NCBI RefSeq assembly: GCF_001295795.1
Contig: NZ_LJHY01000039.1
Coordinates: forward strand, 1-64,000
Direction of reading: 5' to 3'
Source of the DNA: Novosphingobium sp. AAP83
Lineage (GTDB): Bacteria; Pseudomonadota; Alphaproteobacteria; Sphingomonadales; Sphingomonadaceae
Length of the DNA stretch: 64,000 nt
The notes beneath the pieces are model-generated. The model had not been told where the DNA came from, ran no database searches, and saw only the letters and a program-made list of their open reading frames with translations. This document shows, piece by piece, positions 52,776-61,221 of this stretch (position 1 is the first letter of the stretch; the number at the start of each line of letters is the position of its first letter). Made by a program: the position numbers and the translations under genes.

Positions 52776-54974
52776 CTACGCTGGCAAATCGACGAGCAAA
52801 GGCAACGATCTCGACTGGCGGCCTACCTGGCGAATCACAAAGCCATGCCCCGCAGAACCGGCGCGCAATTCGGAAAGCATCGTTGGCGCGATCACCAGGA
52901 CCGGCGATGCCGTTTGCCAGAGCAGAGATGGACTTTGCTCCGGGCCGAAACCGATTTCCCAAAGCTCTGTGGCCTCATTCAACGGCGTATCGACCTCGTC
53001 CAGCCACGACCACGCACCGCGGCCACGGCGGATCCAGTTGACCGCAAGACCTCCGTCCGATGTCAACGTAGCGCGGCCATGCACCGGCGCCAGCGGACGC
53101 AAAGTCAGTCCCGCGTTGATGATCGGGCAGGCGACGGGATCTGTATCACCCCGCCCGATTGCGACTATATCGTTAGCGGCCGAATCGCCGATGACCGCGG
53201 AATCAAGCGCAACGAGACTATCATCAAGCAATGCAAACAGCTCGCCGGGCTGATGGAGGCTGGTTGCAAATTCCGTTCCTCCGCGTCCTCGCAAGATGCC
53301 CGACAGCCGCCATACGCCTGCGCTGATTGATTCGGCGGCTGCAAATTGAATGATCTCCCGGCCCAGAACAGCCTTGTTCGCCCCTTGCATGAGCTGTGTC
53401 CAGTTGACGCCATCCAGCGCGAAATCCGGCGATGCCAATTCCACTTCCACAGAACTGGCAGCATCAAACAAAAGGGGTGAAGCATTCGCCAAAGCATTGA
53501 GCGCCACACCCGCGATGGCACGTCTTTTTCCTGTAGAACCCAGCGCCTCCATCGTGTCATCCGGACGGCGGGCAAACAGTGCCGCGCCCGCCCAACCGCC
53601 TGTTAACGCCGTGGCGGCCACCCGAATTGCCGGACTTGTTCCATCACCAACACCATCCCACGGTATTTCAAATGCAACCAATTCTGTTGGGCTTGGCACC
53701 AGATCCGCCGGGTGATTCGCCCGACCTGAATCCGCCGTGCTGGATGTTGGCGATGATGCAGGCACTGCCGTCAGATCAAGCATCACGCCATCGGATTGCC
53801 ACTCCCATTGATCGATACGCCAAACCCCGTCGGCAACTGGCGTGCGCACCATCGCCCCGGGCCCGATCGCCGGATCGATCTCGCTTATCCGGTATCGCAA
53901 GGTATCGCGCGCCTGCGTCAGGCGCTGTGCTGCCTTATCGGCCAGCACCCTTGCCTCTGCCGCAGTCAGCGCCGCTGGCAGCTCGATGATCGACACATCA
54001 CCCGGCCCGCTCCGGCCAATGCTGCGTTGCATGCCCGGCTGATAATCGCGCGTGATATCATAGTAACGCACTGCGCATTGCCGTACAGAAGGCAGTGCAT
54101 CGCGCCTGCGCGACCAGCCATCCGCCCGCGCATCTTCGGCAGAATCTCCGCCCGCCGCTGGAGGTGGCAATACTGGCAGACCTACGCTCGGCACGGCCTC
54201 GGCCAGGCTAAATGACAGGGCATCATCCTTCACCGCACAGGCCATCGGCGTCACATCCGCCAATGTCGCCAGCACGTCGCCCACGGCACCCTGATCAATT
54301 GTGAAGCCCGAAACCGGGGTTTGCGCCAGATCACCCGTCTTGGCCTCGGGCAGCATCTCGCGGATCACCTCGGCAAACGACACTGCGCCATTGTCGGCAA
54401 TCACTTCCAGCGTCAAAGAGGGAATGCGGTTGCCAAAGTCGGCAAGTTCCAAATCCTCGAACACCACATAGGCCAGCCCGCGATAGGCAGGATTGCGCGC
54501 CATCCCTTCAGCCTGCGCCAGCAGCGGATCGACCGGTTGATCGCCATGCCCGGTATAGACCCGCAACTGCCCGCCAACCTTCAGATCGCCTGCTTCTCCT
54601 CGCAGCAGATTGCCATCGGCCCAAATGCGTCCGATCCCGGCAATCGGCCTGCTGGCCACCGCCACCGCAAACGATGCCGAATAGCTGAAGTTCGTGACCG
54701 AGGGCCGCCCCTTGCCGCCGCCCGACTTCTCGCGCCGCTCCACCAGTTCGGTTGCCCAGATCACTGTTCCCGATGCGCGAATGCGTCCGAAATGCAGCGG
54801 CAGGGCCGAACCATAGCTCGACGTCTGGACTGACAATTCTTTCAGTCGCGGCCCCTCGATCTTGCGGCCACCAATAACCGCCGAATCAACCTGCCGACCA
54901 ATCAACGCCCCCAGCGCGCCGCCCAGTGGTCCGCCAAACACAGTCCCGACAGCGGAAAGAATAAGCGTAGCCAT
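52776..54974 (-). CDS. GTA-type tail hub protein (g15-like, short)
   Basis: This 732-residue protein resembles the hub/tip protein of Rhodobacter-type gene transfer agents (Phage-tail_3 region). It starts with a Gly-rich membrane-like helix (ILSAVGTVFGGPLGGALGAL), then VDSAVIGGRKIEGPRLKELS, VQTSSYGSALPLHFGRIRAS and YSYSASFAVAVASRPIAGIG-type blocks. Rhodobacter g15 is about 1300 residues and, as I recall, includes a TIM-barrel part; here no comparable region is evident and a TIM-like part may sit in the DUF2460 protein. The ATG at 54974 was chosen; the longer frame to 55133 runs into g14. Confidence 0.85.
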   Translation of the reverse strand: MATLILSAVGTVFGGPLGGALGALIGRQVDSAVIGGRKIEGPRLKELSVQTSSYGSALPLHFGRIRASGTVIWATELVERREKSGGGKGRPSVTNFSYSASFAVAVASRPIAGIGRIWADGNLLRGEAGDLKVGGQLRVYTGHGDQPVDPLLAQAEGMARNPAYRGLAYVVFEDLELADFGNRIPSLTLEVIADNGAVSFAEVIREMLPEAKTGDLAQTPVSGFTIDQGAVGDVLATLADVTPMACAVKDDALSFSLAEAVPSVGLPVLPPPAAGGDSAEDARADGWSRRRDALPSVRQCAVRYYDITRDYQPGMQRSIGRSGPGDVSIIELPAALTAAEARVLADKAAQRLTQARDTLRYRISEIDPAIGPGAMVRTPVADGVWRIDQWEWQSDGVMLDLTAVPASSPTSSTADSGRANHPADLVPSPTELVAFEIPWDGVGDGTSPAIRVAATALTGGWAGAALFARRPDDTMEALGSTGKRRAIAGVALNALANASPLLFDAASSVEVELASPDFALDGVNWTQLMQGANKAVLGREIIQFAAAESISAGVWRLSGILRGRGGTEFATSLHQPGELFALLDDSLVALDSAVIGDSAANDIVAIGRGDTDPVACPIINAGLTLRPLAPVHGRATLTSDGGLAVNWIRRGRGAWSWLDEVDTPLNEATELWEIGFGPEQSPSLLWQTASPVLVIAPTMLSELRAGSAGHGFVIRQVGRQSRSLPLLVDLPA

Positions 54975-54979
54975 GACGA

Positions 54980-55375
54980 TTAATGATCCTTGTCTGCCAG
55001 ATGCCATTGGAAGGTGACGGGCCATGGCAGAGGGGATGGCAGAAACGTCACCCGGCCCAGCCCTGCATGGGCGTGAACAAACCCGCCCGGTGCCGCGATC
55101 AGCAAATGCGGCTGCACGGGATTTGCCATGCACAGCACAACATCACCGTCCGCATCTGCGCGGATAAGCCCGCTCTGTTCGGCATGGCCCAGCCAGTGCG
55201 TCACCGAGACATTGCGCAGCGAATACCCCAGTGGCGCTTGGGGAGCATATCCCGCCCCCCGCATCGCCGCTGCTACCAACCCCACACAATCAAGCCCGGT
55301 TTCAGGCAAACGCCCATGCAACCGGAACCGCGTGCCAACGAGGCGCAGAGCCGCTTCAGCCAATGCCGCGTCCAT
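54980..55375 (-). CDS. NlpC/P60 family tail peptidase (g14-like)
   Basis: This 131-residue protein has the NlpC/P60 catalytic Cys in GLDCVGLVAAAMRGAGYAP and catalytic His in GFVHAHAGLGRVTFLPS. It should cut peptidoglycan to help DNA enter a recipient cell. A GTG at 55378 is an alternative start. It overlaps the DUF2163 stop. Order g13-g14-g15 matches Rhodobacter GTA. Confidence 0.9.
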   Translation of the reverse strand: MDAALAEAALRLVGTRFRLHGRLPETGLDCVGLVAAAMRGAGYAPQAPLGYSLRNVSVTHWLGHAEQSGLIRADADGDVVLCMANPVQPHLLIAAPGGFVHAHAGLGRVTFLPSPLPWPVTFQWHLADKDH

Positions 55376-56193
55376 CACTGCGACGCCGGATAGCGGGTCA
55401 GCAAATCGTTGCCCGGCAGGAACGGTTCACCCTGAAAGTTCGCGCCATTACCGAACCTGTCCGCGCATGTACCAATCGTGTGATCACACCCTTCGCGCAC
55501 AATCACGCGCAGACCCGCCGCCGCGCCAACTGCCAGAGGCCGTTCCAGCACCAGCCAGTCATCTTGCGCCGATTGCACACGCATCACGATGCCAGCATCA
55601 GGGCCATCCACCGGCCTCAGCCAGCCAAAAGCATAGTCCGCCGCATCGGCGACGCCCGCCAGCTTCACCCATTGGCGATCTGCCGAAACCTGCGCCAACT
55701 GCGCGCTATGCCTAAACCGGACGCCCGAAAGCGCACAGCCATCCCCGCAAAACTCGGCGCGGCACGTCGGCGAAGTGCGCGGCACCAGTTGCCGCGCCAG
55801 TGCCTGCTTGATCGATTGCAGTTCCGCTGAAAAGGTCTCGCCCTCGCGCCCGACCGACCCGATCGTACCGCAAAACAGCGTCTGCGCCTCCAGCGTCTCC
55901 CAATCGACCAGCCCCATCGAAACCCGCGCGCCGTCAAACCGGCCCGCGGTCAGATCCGTCTCGCCAATCGCATCATGGCTCAATGCGCCCTGCACTTCGG
56001 CGGAATCCGGCTCGAACGTCGCTGTGCGCCGAACGGCGGAAGGCACCATGCCTGGCGCGGTGCGATGCCGCAGCCCGGCGAACACCAGATCGCGGTCATG
56101 CCCGGTCAGCCCCAACGCCACGCCATCGCGCCGTTCAATCCGCCACCACACCGCCACCGTTTCCAGCGCGCTTGCAAACCAAGTCCGGCTCAT
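55375..56193 (-). CDS. DUF2163 tail protein (g13-like)
   Basis: This 272-residue protein matches DUF2163 GTA tail-hub proteins: LETVAVWWRIERRDGVALGL, TGHDRDLVFAGL, then CRAEFCGDGCALSGVRFRHS and REGCDHTIGTCADRFGN. In Rhodobacter GTA I recall g13 having such Cys residues as an iron-sulphur site. The cluster of five cysteines is intact here. It overlaps g12 by 4 bases. Confidence 0.9.
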   Translation of the reverse strand: MSRTWFASALETVAVWWRIERRDGVALGLTGHDRDLVFAGLRHRTAPGMVPSAVRRTATFEPDSAEVQGALSHDAIGETDLTAGRFDGARVSMGLVDWETLEAQTLFCGTIGSVGREGETFSAELQSIKQALARQLVPRTSPTCRAEFCGDGCALSGVRFRHSAQLAQVSADRQWVKLAGVADAADYAFGWLRPVDGPDAGIVMRVQSAQDDWLVLERPLAVGAAAGLRVIVREGCDHTIGTCADRFGNGANFQGEPFLPGNDLLTRYPASQ

Positions 56194-58526
56194 GCGTCTT
56201 CTCGCAGTTCGACCAGAGGCACGCTCGGCGCTTCACCCGCTGCAAACTCCGCACCCGATATATCGAGCCTGTCCTCGGCAAAGCGCACCGGCACATCAAA
56301 CAGGAACCCTGCCCGCACCACCGCACCAGCAGCAGGCGCGCTCGCCAAAGCAATCACCCCCAACGGCTCAATTACAAAGCCCCCCGTCTCCACCCCGTTC
56401 ACGCTTACGCGCACGGTGCCACCGCGCGGACGCGTGATCCGCCGCCGCTGCGCGTCATCGTCATCGCCATAAAGTTTGACCAGTTCGAACCGCGCCACCC
56501 CGCCATCCCCCATGCCGATCACCTGATCCACAGGCGTCGGTGTGCCGGTCATCCCGTTCGAACTGAAGTCCGATGGGTCGCGCAAGCGGAACCCGCGCGC
56601 TTGCCCGCGCCGCGCCCGGAAAAAGCCGATCAGCTCGCCCAGTTCCGCTTCAGACCGCACCCCCGGCCCCACATCAAATCGCAGCCGCGCGTCAGACCAC
56701 AAGCTGTTGCGCCGCTCAAAACCCGATGCGGTGATCGTCACATTGGTCGAAAACTCGGGCGTCACTGAAGCGTCACGGCCCAGCGCAAGCGGAAACAGAA
56801 CATCATCAAAAGATTGCATCGTCGCATCTCCGCTCGTTTCAGGAAGCCGGACATATCCATCGCGCGAGACCTGCGGCAGCGCCCAGACAAACGTCTCGGC
56901 CACGCCCAACGCTACCGCCTCGCTTGCCGCCGCATCAATGCGCGGCCATTCCACCGCCGCATTTGCGCCATCCAGCACAAAACCTGACAAGTAATGCTGC
57001 CGCTCGCGCGGGTAATTCAGCCGCGCTTCGGCAATCACGCGGGCCTCCGTGCGCAAGGCATCCTTGCCGGTGGTCACCCAGTCATAATCTTCAAGTTGCA
57101 GCACATCGAACGCAGGCGATGCCCAACCCACCGGCAAATTCGCCCGCAGCGCCTCAGGCGTCACCGGATCGAGTACCGTCGGCAAAAACGCCAGCAGCAG
57201 CGTCTCTGCGCCCGCAGCACCCGCTGCCGCCTTCACCGCAGCCGCCAGATCCGCTGTGGATTGCGCCAGCATCGCTCCGGCTGCGTCCAGCAGCGCTTTC
57301 TGCGCGACATTCAGATTGGCACCAAGGTCGGGTATGTTAACCGGACTACCACCAAACGCGGCGCGCGCCGCAGCGTCATAAATGCAAATCTTGCGTTCGG
57401 CCGCCACCCACCACCACGGCTCTCCCACCTGATGCCGCACCGGCAACCCAGCGTCCAGCAATAGCCCGACCAGCGCCACGCCAACCTTGCGCACCCAAGC
57501 CATCGCGCCGCTATGCGCAGGCGAAAGCAGCGCCGATGGCGGCGACCACCCCGTAAGCCCCGCAACACCCTCCCACGTCCGCTGTTGCCAGGCAGCCGGG
57601 CAATGTTGCGCCAACAGCTCGTATGATTGCGATGCAATCACGGTAAAGCCCATCGCCGCAGCCTCGGCCAAAAATGCTTGGTGCCAACGCAATGCAGCGC
57701 CATTGAACGCAGGCAATGCCGGGTCCACTACAAAGCCGCCCGCGCCATCGGGCACCATGCCGAAAAAGTGGCTCATCCCGATGTAATGGTTGATGCTCCC
57801 GCGATATCCCAGCCCGCGCACCTCACGCAGCAATCGCGCAGGCGTCTGGTTATAGGCATCGTCATAGCCGGTGCACATCGAAAGCCCGTGCGGCGGCACC
57901 ATAACATCGCCAATTTCCAACATGGGCTTGTGGCCTTCGCACCGGATTCCGGTCAGTTCTGCCCACCCCGTCACCGACTGTGCAAAGGGCGTCGCCCCTG
58001 CGCCATATCCGGGCGCCACCAGCGAGATAAACAGCCGGTCAATGTCCGCTGGATACACACGGTCCGCTTCGCCGGGCAGCAAGAACCCGCCATCCAGCGC
58101 CGAAAACGGCAGCGTGATCTGCGCATCAGTCGGCGTCCCGCTCGCATAATTCCACAACCGCACATACCACGCCCGCGCATTGCCCGCAGCATCGCGCCCC
58201 TCGATCGTCAGCGTCGGCCCGTTCACCGCATTCAGCGGCAAAACGCCTCCTGACCGCCAGCGAAACGACAGCGTCAGCCGCGAATAATCGGTCTTCGTTT
58301 CATAGGCCAGCAGCGGGTGGTCCCACTTGTCCTCCGATTCCCAGATCAGCCCGATCAAGTCGTCAGCCTTCCGGAACACCGTATCCACGCGCAAGGCATC
58401 GGGCGCAGTGGTCACAACCGAAGCCATCGCGGGCCTCGGGAAATTGACCGTCCAGAATCGCGGATCGAACCGCTGGATCGTGTCGGTCTGCTGCACCGTG
58501 CGGCGCGTGGCGAGCCAGTGGCTCAT
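56190..58526 (-). CDS. TIM-barrel-like region fused to DUF2460 tail protein (g12)
   Basis: This 778-residue protein is far longer than the about 210 residues of Rhodobacter g12. The C-terminal 209 residues, from MQSFDDVLFPLALGRD, match DUF2460/g12 (FERRNSLWSDARLRFDVGPG, ELIGFFRARRGQARGFRLRD). The N-terminal 560 residues begin with a beta-rich part and then a region with alternating strands and helices (LSMCTGYDDAYNQTPARLLR, GYRGSINHYIGMSHFFGM, VALVGLLLDAGLPVRHQVGE) that could be a TIM barrel like those of tail-sheath or sugar-binding tail proteins. An ATG at 56819 with GGAG 8 bases upstream could restart translation to give stand-alone g12. Confidence 0.82.
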   Translation of the reverse strand: MSHWLATRRTVQQTDTIQRFDPRFWTVNFPRPAMASVVTTAPDALRVDTVFRKADDLIGLIWESEDKWDHPLLAYETKTDYSRLTLSFRWRSGGVLPLNAVNGPTLTIEGRDAAGNARAWYVRLWNYASGTPTDAQITLPFSALDGGFLLPGEADRVYPADIDRLFISLVAPGYGAGATPFAQSVTGWAELTGIRCEGHKPMLEIGDVMVPPHGLSMCTGYDDAYNQTPARLLREVRGLGYRGSINHYIGMSHFFGMVPDGAGGFVVDPALPAFNGAALRWHQAFLAEAAAMGFTVIASQSYELLAQHCPAAWQQRTWEGVAGLTGWSPPSALLSPAHSGAMAWVRKVGVALVGLLLDAGLPVRHQVGEPWWWVAAERKICIYDAAARAAFGGSPVNIPDLGANLNVAQKALLDAAGAMLAQSTADLAAAVKAAAGAAGAETLLLAFLPTVLDPVTPEALRANLPVGWASPAFDVLQLEDYDWVTTGKDALRTEARVIAEARLNYPRERQHYLSGFVLDGANAAVEWPRIDAAASEAVALGVAETFVWALPQVSRDGYVRLPETSGDATMQSFDDVLFPLALGRDASVTPEFSTNVTITASGFERRNSLWSDARLRFDVGPGVRSEAELGELIGFFRARRGQARGFRLRDPSDFSSNGMTGTPTPVDQVIGMGDGGVARFELVKLYGDDDDAQRRRITRPRGGTVRVSVNGVETGGFVIEPLGVIALASAPAAGAVVRAGFLFDVPVRFAEDRLDISGAEFAAGEAPSVPLVELREDA

Positions 58527-58544
58527 ATCGGCTTCTCCGCTTGT

Positions 58545-59117
58545 TCAGAAATCGTTGAGAGCGCGGCGCACGGCTTGCGCCACCTGGCGGCCAGACCGGC
58601 GCAGGCTTTCGGGCTGGTTGCTGCCTTGCGGGCTGACGATCCTGATCGAAACATTCACGTCCCGCCCCCTGCCGCCGCCCAGCGATGGCTCCACCCGCCC
58701 GGCGGATGTCGGCACGAACATCTCCGGTCCGCGTTCCCCCACCAGATAGCCGCGCCCGGGCGCCACCGGCCCACCGGTCGCGCGGCCAGGCAGGCCAAAG
58801 ATCGATCCGATCAGACTGCCCAGGCCCAGTGTCGCCCCGCCAGCGCTTGCACCGCCGCCCAGCGATCCGATGCCCGCCTGCACCGCCTGCGCCGCAATAT
58901 CGCCCAGCACATTCAGCGCCACCCGCCGCAAGTCCTCAAACCCCAGCGACCCGCGCCGGATCGCACCCAGCAGGCCCCGCTCCAGTGTGTCGCCCGCGCG
59001 GCCAAAGCCATCCACCAGCACCGAATCAAAGCTGCCGCGCATCTGCGCCACATCAGCTGCAAAGCCCGATGTATTGGCGCGCACATCGATCATCAGCGTG
59101 TCGAGTTCATCCGCCAC
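58545..59117 (-). CDS. GTA tail tape measure protein (g11-like)
   Basis: This 190-residue protein is close to the short tape measure of GTAs: VRANTSGFAADVAQMRGSFD, a Gly/Ala-rich hydrophobic middle (GSLGGGASAGGATLGLGSLI), and GYLVGERGPEMFVPTSAGRV, which is the usual end block. A short tape measure fits a short GTA tail. It overlaps g10.1 by 11 bases. Confidence 0.88.
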   Translation of the reverse strand: MADELDTLMIDVRANTSGFAADVAQMRGSFDSVLVDGFGRAGDTLERGLLGAIRRGSLGFEDLRRVALNVLGDIAAQAVQAGIGSLGGGASAGGATLGLGSLIGSIFGLPGRATGGPVAPGRGYLVGERGPEMFVPTSAGRVEPSLGGGRGRDVNVSIRIVSPQGSNQPESLRRSGRQVAQAVRRALNDF

Positions 59118-59304
59118 GGTCTGCCTCCATCATCTTATCAAGGGTGCGCTTGTCCATCGTCCCGCTCTCGGGCTGGCGCATCGCACTTAAAACCGTGGCC
59201 AGTTCCTCGGGCGTCGCCGCCCAGAACGCGTCGGGCATCCAGCCCAGCAGCAGCGCCGCTTGGCCGCCCAGCCGCGCAACGCTTGCCCCGAAGGCCTCGC
59301 TCAC
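59107..59304 (-). CDS. tail assembly chaperone-like small protein (g10.1-like)
   Basis: This 65-residue protein has the pattern LLGWMPDAFWAATPEELATV, like the small rcc01693-type tail chaperone between g10 and g11 in Rhodobacter GTA. It is followed by LDKMMEADRGG. It overlaps g10 by 4 bases and g11 by 11. Frame character is good and size fits. Confidence 0.78.
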   Translation of the reverse strand: MSEAFGASVARLGGQAALLLGWMPDAFWAATPEELATVLSAMRQPESGTMDKRTLDKMMEADRGG

Positions 59305-59615
59305 CCTGCACCTTTCAGGATTTGCACGATTAGCGCGCGCAACGGCGGCGTGCAGGCCGCCAGCCCCTCGCGCGTCACGGCATCGGCAAAGTCATCCCGC
59401 TCCAATTCGGCACGCTCGCGCAAGCAATGCCAGAACAGTCCGACCATCTCGGCCAACCGCAATTGCCCCGCGCTCGCGCGTTCGACCAGCCCGAACAGCG
59501 GCCCCAGCTCTTGCTCTGCGGCCACCAGAGCGCCAAACGTCGGACGCAAAACCAAAGGTTGCCCGCCGATCACCAGCACGGCCTCCCCGCGAAAGGGGTT
59601 TGCAGCATCCGCCAT
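59301..59615 (-). CDS. GTA gp10-like tail chaperone
   Basis: This 104-residue protein matches GTA gp10: FRGEAVLVIGGQPLVLRPTF, GALVAAEQELGPLFGLVERA and GQLRLAEMVGLFWHCL. These are tail-assembly chaperone signatures. It overlaps g9 by one base and g10.1 by 4. Confidence 0.88.
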   Translation of the reverse strand: MADAANPFRGEAVLVIGGQPLVLRPTFGALVAAEQELGPLFGLVERASAGQLRLAEMVGLFWHCLRERAELERDDFADAVTREGLAACTPPLRALIVQILKGAG

Positions 59616-60022
59616 CAGACTTGCGCCACTAGGCCAGAGCTTTCGAGCGTCATCGTGTAATTACGCTCGCCGTTGAAATCTCCGGAGTAATCCAACCGCT
59701 GGACAAGGAACTTGCCGCGCATCCGCTCGCCGCCTTCAAACGAAAGCTCATAGTCGGCAATCGTGCCCGCCAGCGCATTGCCGCGAATGCTCATCTCGGC
59801 GGCACTGCCCAGGAAAATCCCCGCCGCGCTTACCGTCACCGAACGCGTCCCCGCCCCCGAAAGCAGTTCGCGCCAGCCACCCGAATCCTTGCTCGTGATC
59901 ACCACGGATTCGCCGTTGATAGACATCTGCGTGGTCCGCAAACCGGCCACAGTATTGTACGTAGGCGTGGTTGCGCCATCGCTGATCTTCAACAGAAACG
60001 CACTTCCCTTCTGGGCTGCCAT
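59615..60022 (-). CDS. major tail protein (g9-like)
   Basis: This 135-residue protein is the tail tube subunit (TP901-1-type): AFLLKISDGATTPTYNTVAG, STRTTQMSING-type strand and SKDSGGWRELLSGAGTRSVT. The start at 60022 has AGGAG 8 bases upstream; ATG 60028 would leave only 2 bases. It lies before g10 in the usual order. Confidence 0.93.
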   Translation of the reverse strand: MAAQKGSAFLLKISDGATTPTYNTVAGLRTTQMSINGESVVITSKDSGGWRELLSGAGTRSVTVSAAGIFLGSAAEMSIRGNALAGTIADYELSFEGGERMRGKFLVQRLDYSGDFNGERNYTMTLESSGLVAQV

Positions 60023-60051
60023 GGTCATATCTCCTTGAAGTAAATAGGGTT

Positions 60052-60447
60052 TCAGGCCGCTAAAATGCGTGCCCGGTATTCAAGCACCACCACGCGCACC
60101 GCCTCGCCACGCTGCTCGGCACGTGCCCGCAGCAAACCGATGCTGGCCACGCGAAAGCCATTGGCCGATTGGTCTGCCGGCAGGCTCTCCACCCGCGCCT
60201 CGATCCCGGCCACCAGCGATGCCCCGCCCAGCGGATCGTCGCTGCGAAAGTTCAGCTCCAGCGCCACGCGCACTTCGCGGCCTGCCAGCGTCTTGGTGCC
60301 CCAATTGGTGCTCGCGCTGGTGGTCAGCGCCAGCCACGGCAGCGCGGTGCGCGAAGGCGCTTCCTCAACCACCGCATTCAGCGCCGCCGCCAAGGCTGCA
60401 TCGCTGGTAAGCCACGCAATCAGCGCGGCCCGAAAAGGAATTTCCAT
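60052..60447 (-). CDS. DUF3168 tail terminator-like protein (g8-like)
   Basis: This 131-residue protein begins MEIPFRAALIAWLTSDAALA and has TNWGTKTLAGREVRVALELN and FRVASIGLLRARAEQRGEAV. The pattern is that of DUF3168/gp10-type tail completion proteins at the head-tail joint. ATG 60447 fits; the longer frame is a shadow of the small upstream gene. Confidence 0.85.
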   Translation of the reverse strand: MEIPFRAALIAWLTSDAALAAALNAVVEEAPSRTALPWLALTTSASTNWGTKTLAGREVRVALELNFRSDDPLGGASLVAGIEARVESLPADQSANGFRVASIGLLRARAEQRGEAVRVVVLEYRARILAA

Positions 60448-60451
60448 CGCG

Positions 60452-60610
60452 CTATTCCTCTCCAAAAAGCGGCCACAGTAGGCTCGCCTTGCGCCACTTG
60501 CGCGCATCCATGCCCCGCGCGGCGATCACCGCCCGCGCCTTGGCCAGCGCCTCTGCCTTGGCGGTCAATTGCCGCGCCAATGCGCCTGTCGCTGCTCTGG
60601 CGGTAATCAT
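60452..60610 (-). CDS. small basic protein in place of g7
   Basis: This 52-residue protein, MITARAATGALARQLTAKAE followed by ALAKARAVIAARGMDARKWR and a WPLFGEE end, lies where the head-tail joining protein g7 (about 110 residues) is in Rhodobacter GTA. It is Ala/Arg-rich and helical and has no recognised family. Its start overlaps g6 by 4 bases. Either the adaptor was lost or it evolved to this form. Confidence 0.65.
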   Translation of the reverse strand: MITARAATGALARQLTAKAEALAKARAVIAARGMDARKWRKASLLWPLFGEE

Positions 60611-61158
60611 GCCAGGCGCATCCGCCGCCAAGGTCGCCACAGCGCGGCCACCACCGCAGGCGGCACCGGCGCTGCCTTGCGCTCGTCATCACGGCCCCGG
60701 TGCTGGTGCGCACAAAGCCGGATCACGCCGTGCCGGATCGCATCGGGAAGCCCGCTCCAATCCGCCGCCAATCCCGCAGAATATGTAACCACCACCCGCG
60801 TCTGGTTTATCGGCTTGCGCAACCGCACGCGGCCCACGCCATCGGCATCAATATCAAACTCGTAATCCGCCGCCGCCAGCGCCGTCCGCACGCCTGCGAT
60901 ATCCAGCGCCGCCAGCGCGGTCATCGCGCGCACCGGCCGGGCAGACAGCACCTGCCATTCGCTTTTCGCGCTCAAGGTTTCCTCGCAGCCCGATTGCAGC
61001 GGCATTGCGCCAATAAAGCCTTCGCAAATCTCCAACGCCGTGCGCAGCAGCGCCGCCAGTTCGGCATCATCGGCAGACCGGGATATGCCCAGCCACGCCT
61101 TCAGTTCGCTAAGCGCCGCCGAAGACAAGGCAGGCGGTGCGATAATTGCCCGCATCAT
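60607..61158 (-). CDS. head-tail connector protein (g6-like)
   Basis: This 183-residue protein has the gp6/YqbG-like connector pattern: SAALSELKAWLGISRSADDA, ELAALLRTALEICEGFIGAM and INQTRVVVTYSAGLAADWSG. It sits between capsid and tail genes, as in GTAs. It would join portal and tail. Confidence 0.9.
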   Translation of the reverse strand: MMRAIIAPPALSSAALSELKAWLGISRSADDAELAALLRTALEICEGFIGAMPLQSGCEETLSAKSEWQVLSARPVRAMTALAALDIAGVRTALAAADYEFDIDADGVGRVRLRKPINQTRVVVTYSAGLAADWSGLPDAIRHGVIRLCAHQHRGRDDERKAAPVPPAVVAALWRPWRRMRLA

Positions 61159-61221
61159 GGCAATCTCCGGTCAATGATTTGGGAAAAGGGCGCGCGGCCC
61201 GTTGCCAGGCCGCGCGCATAA

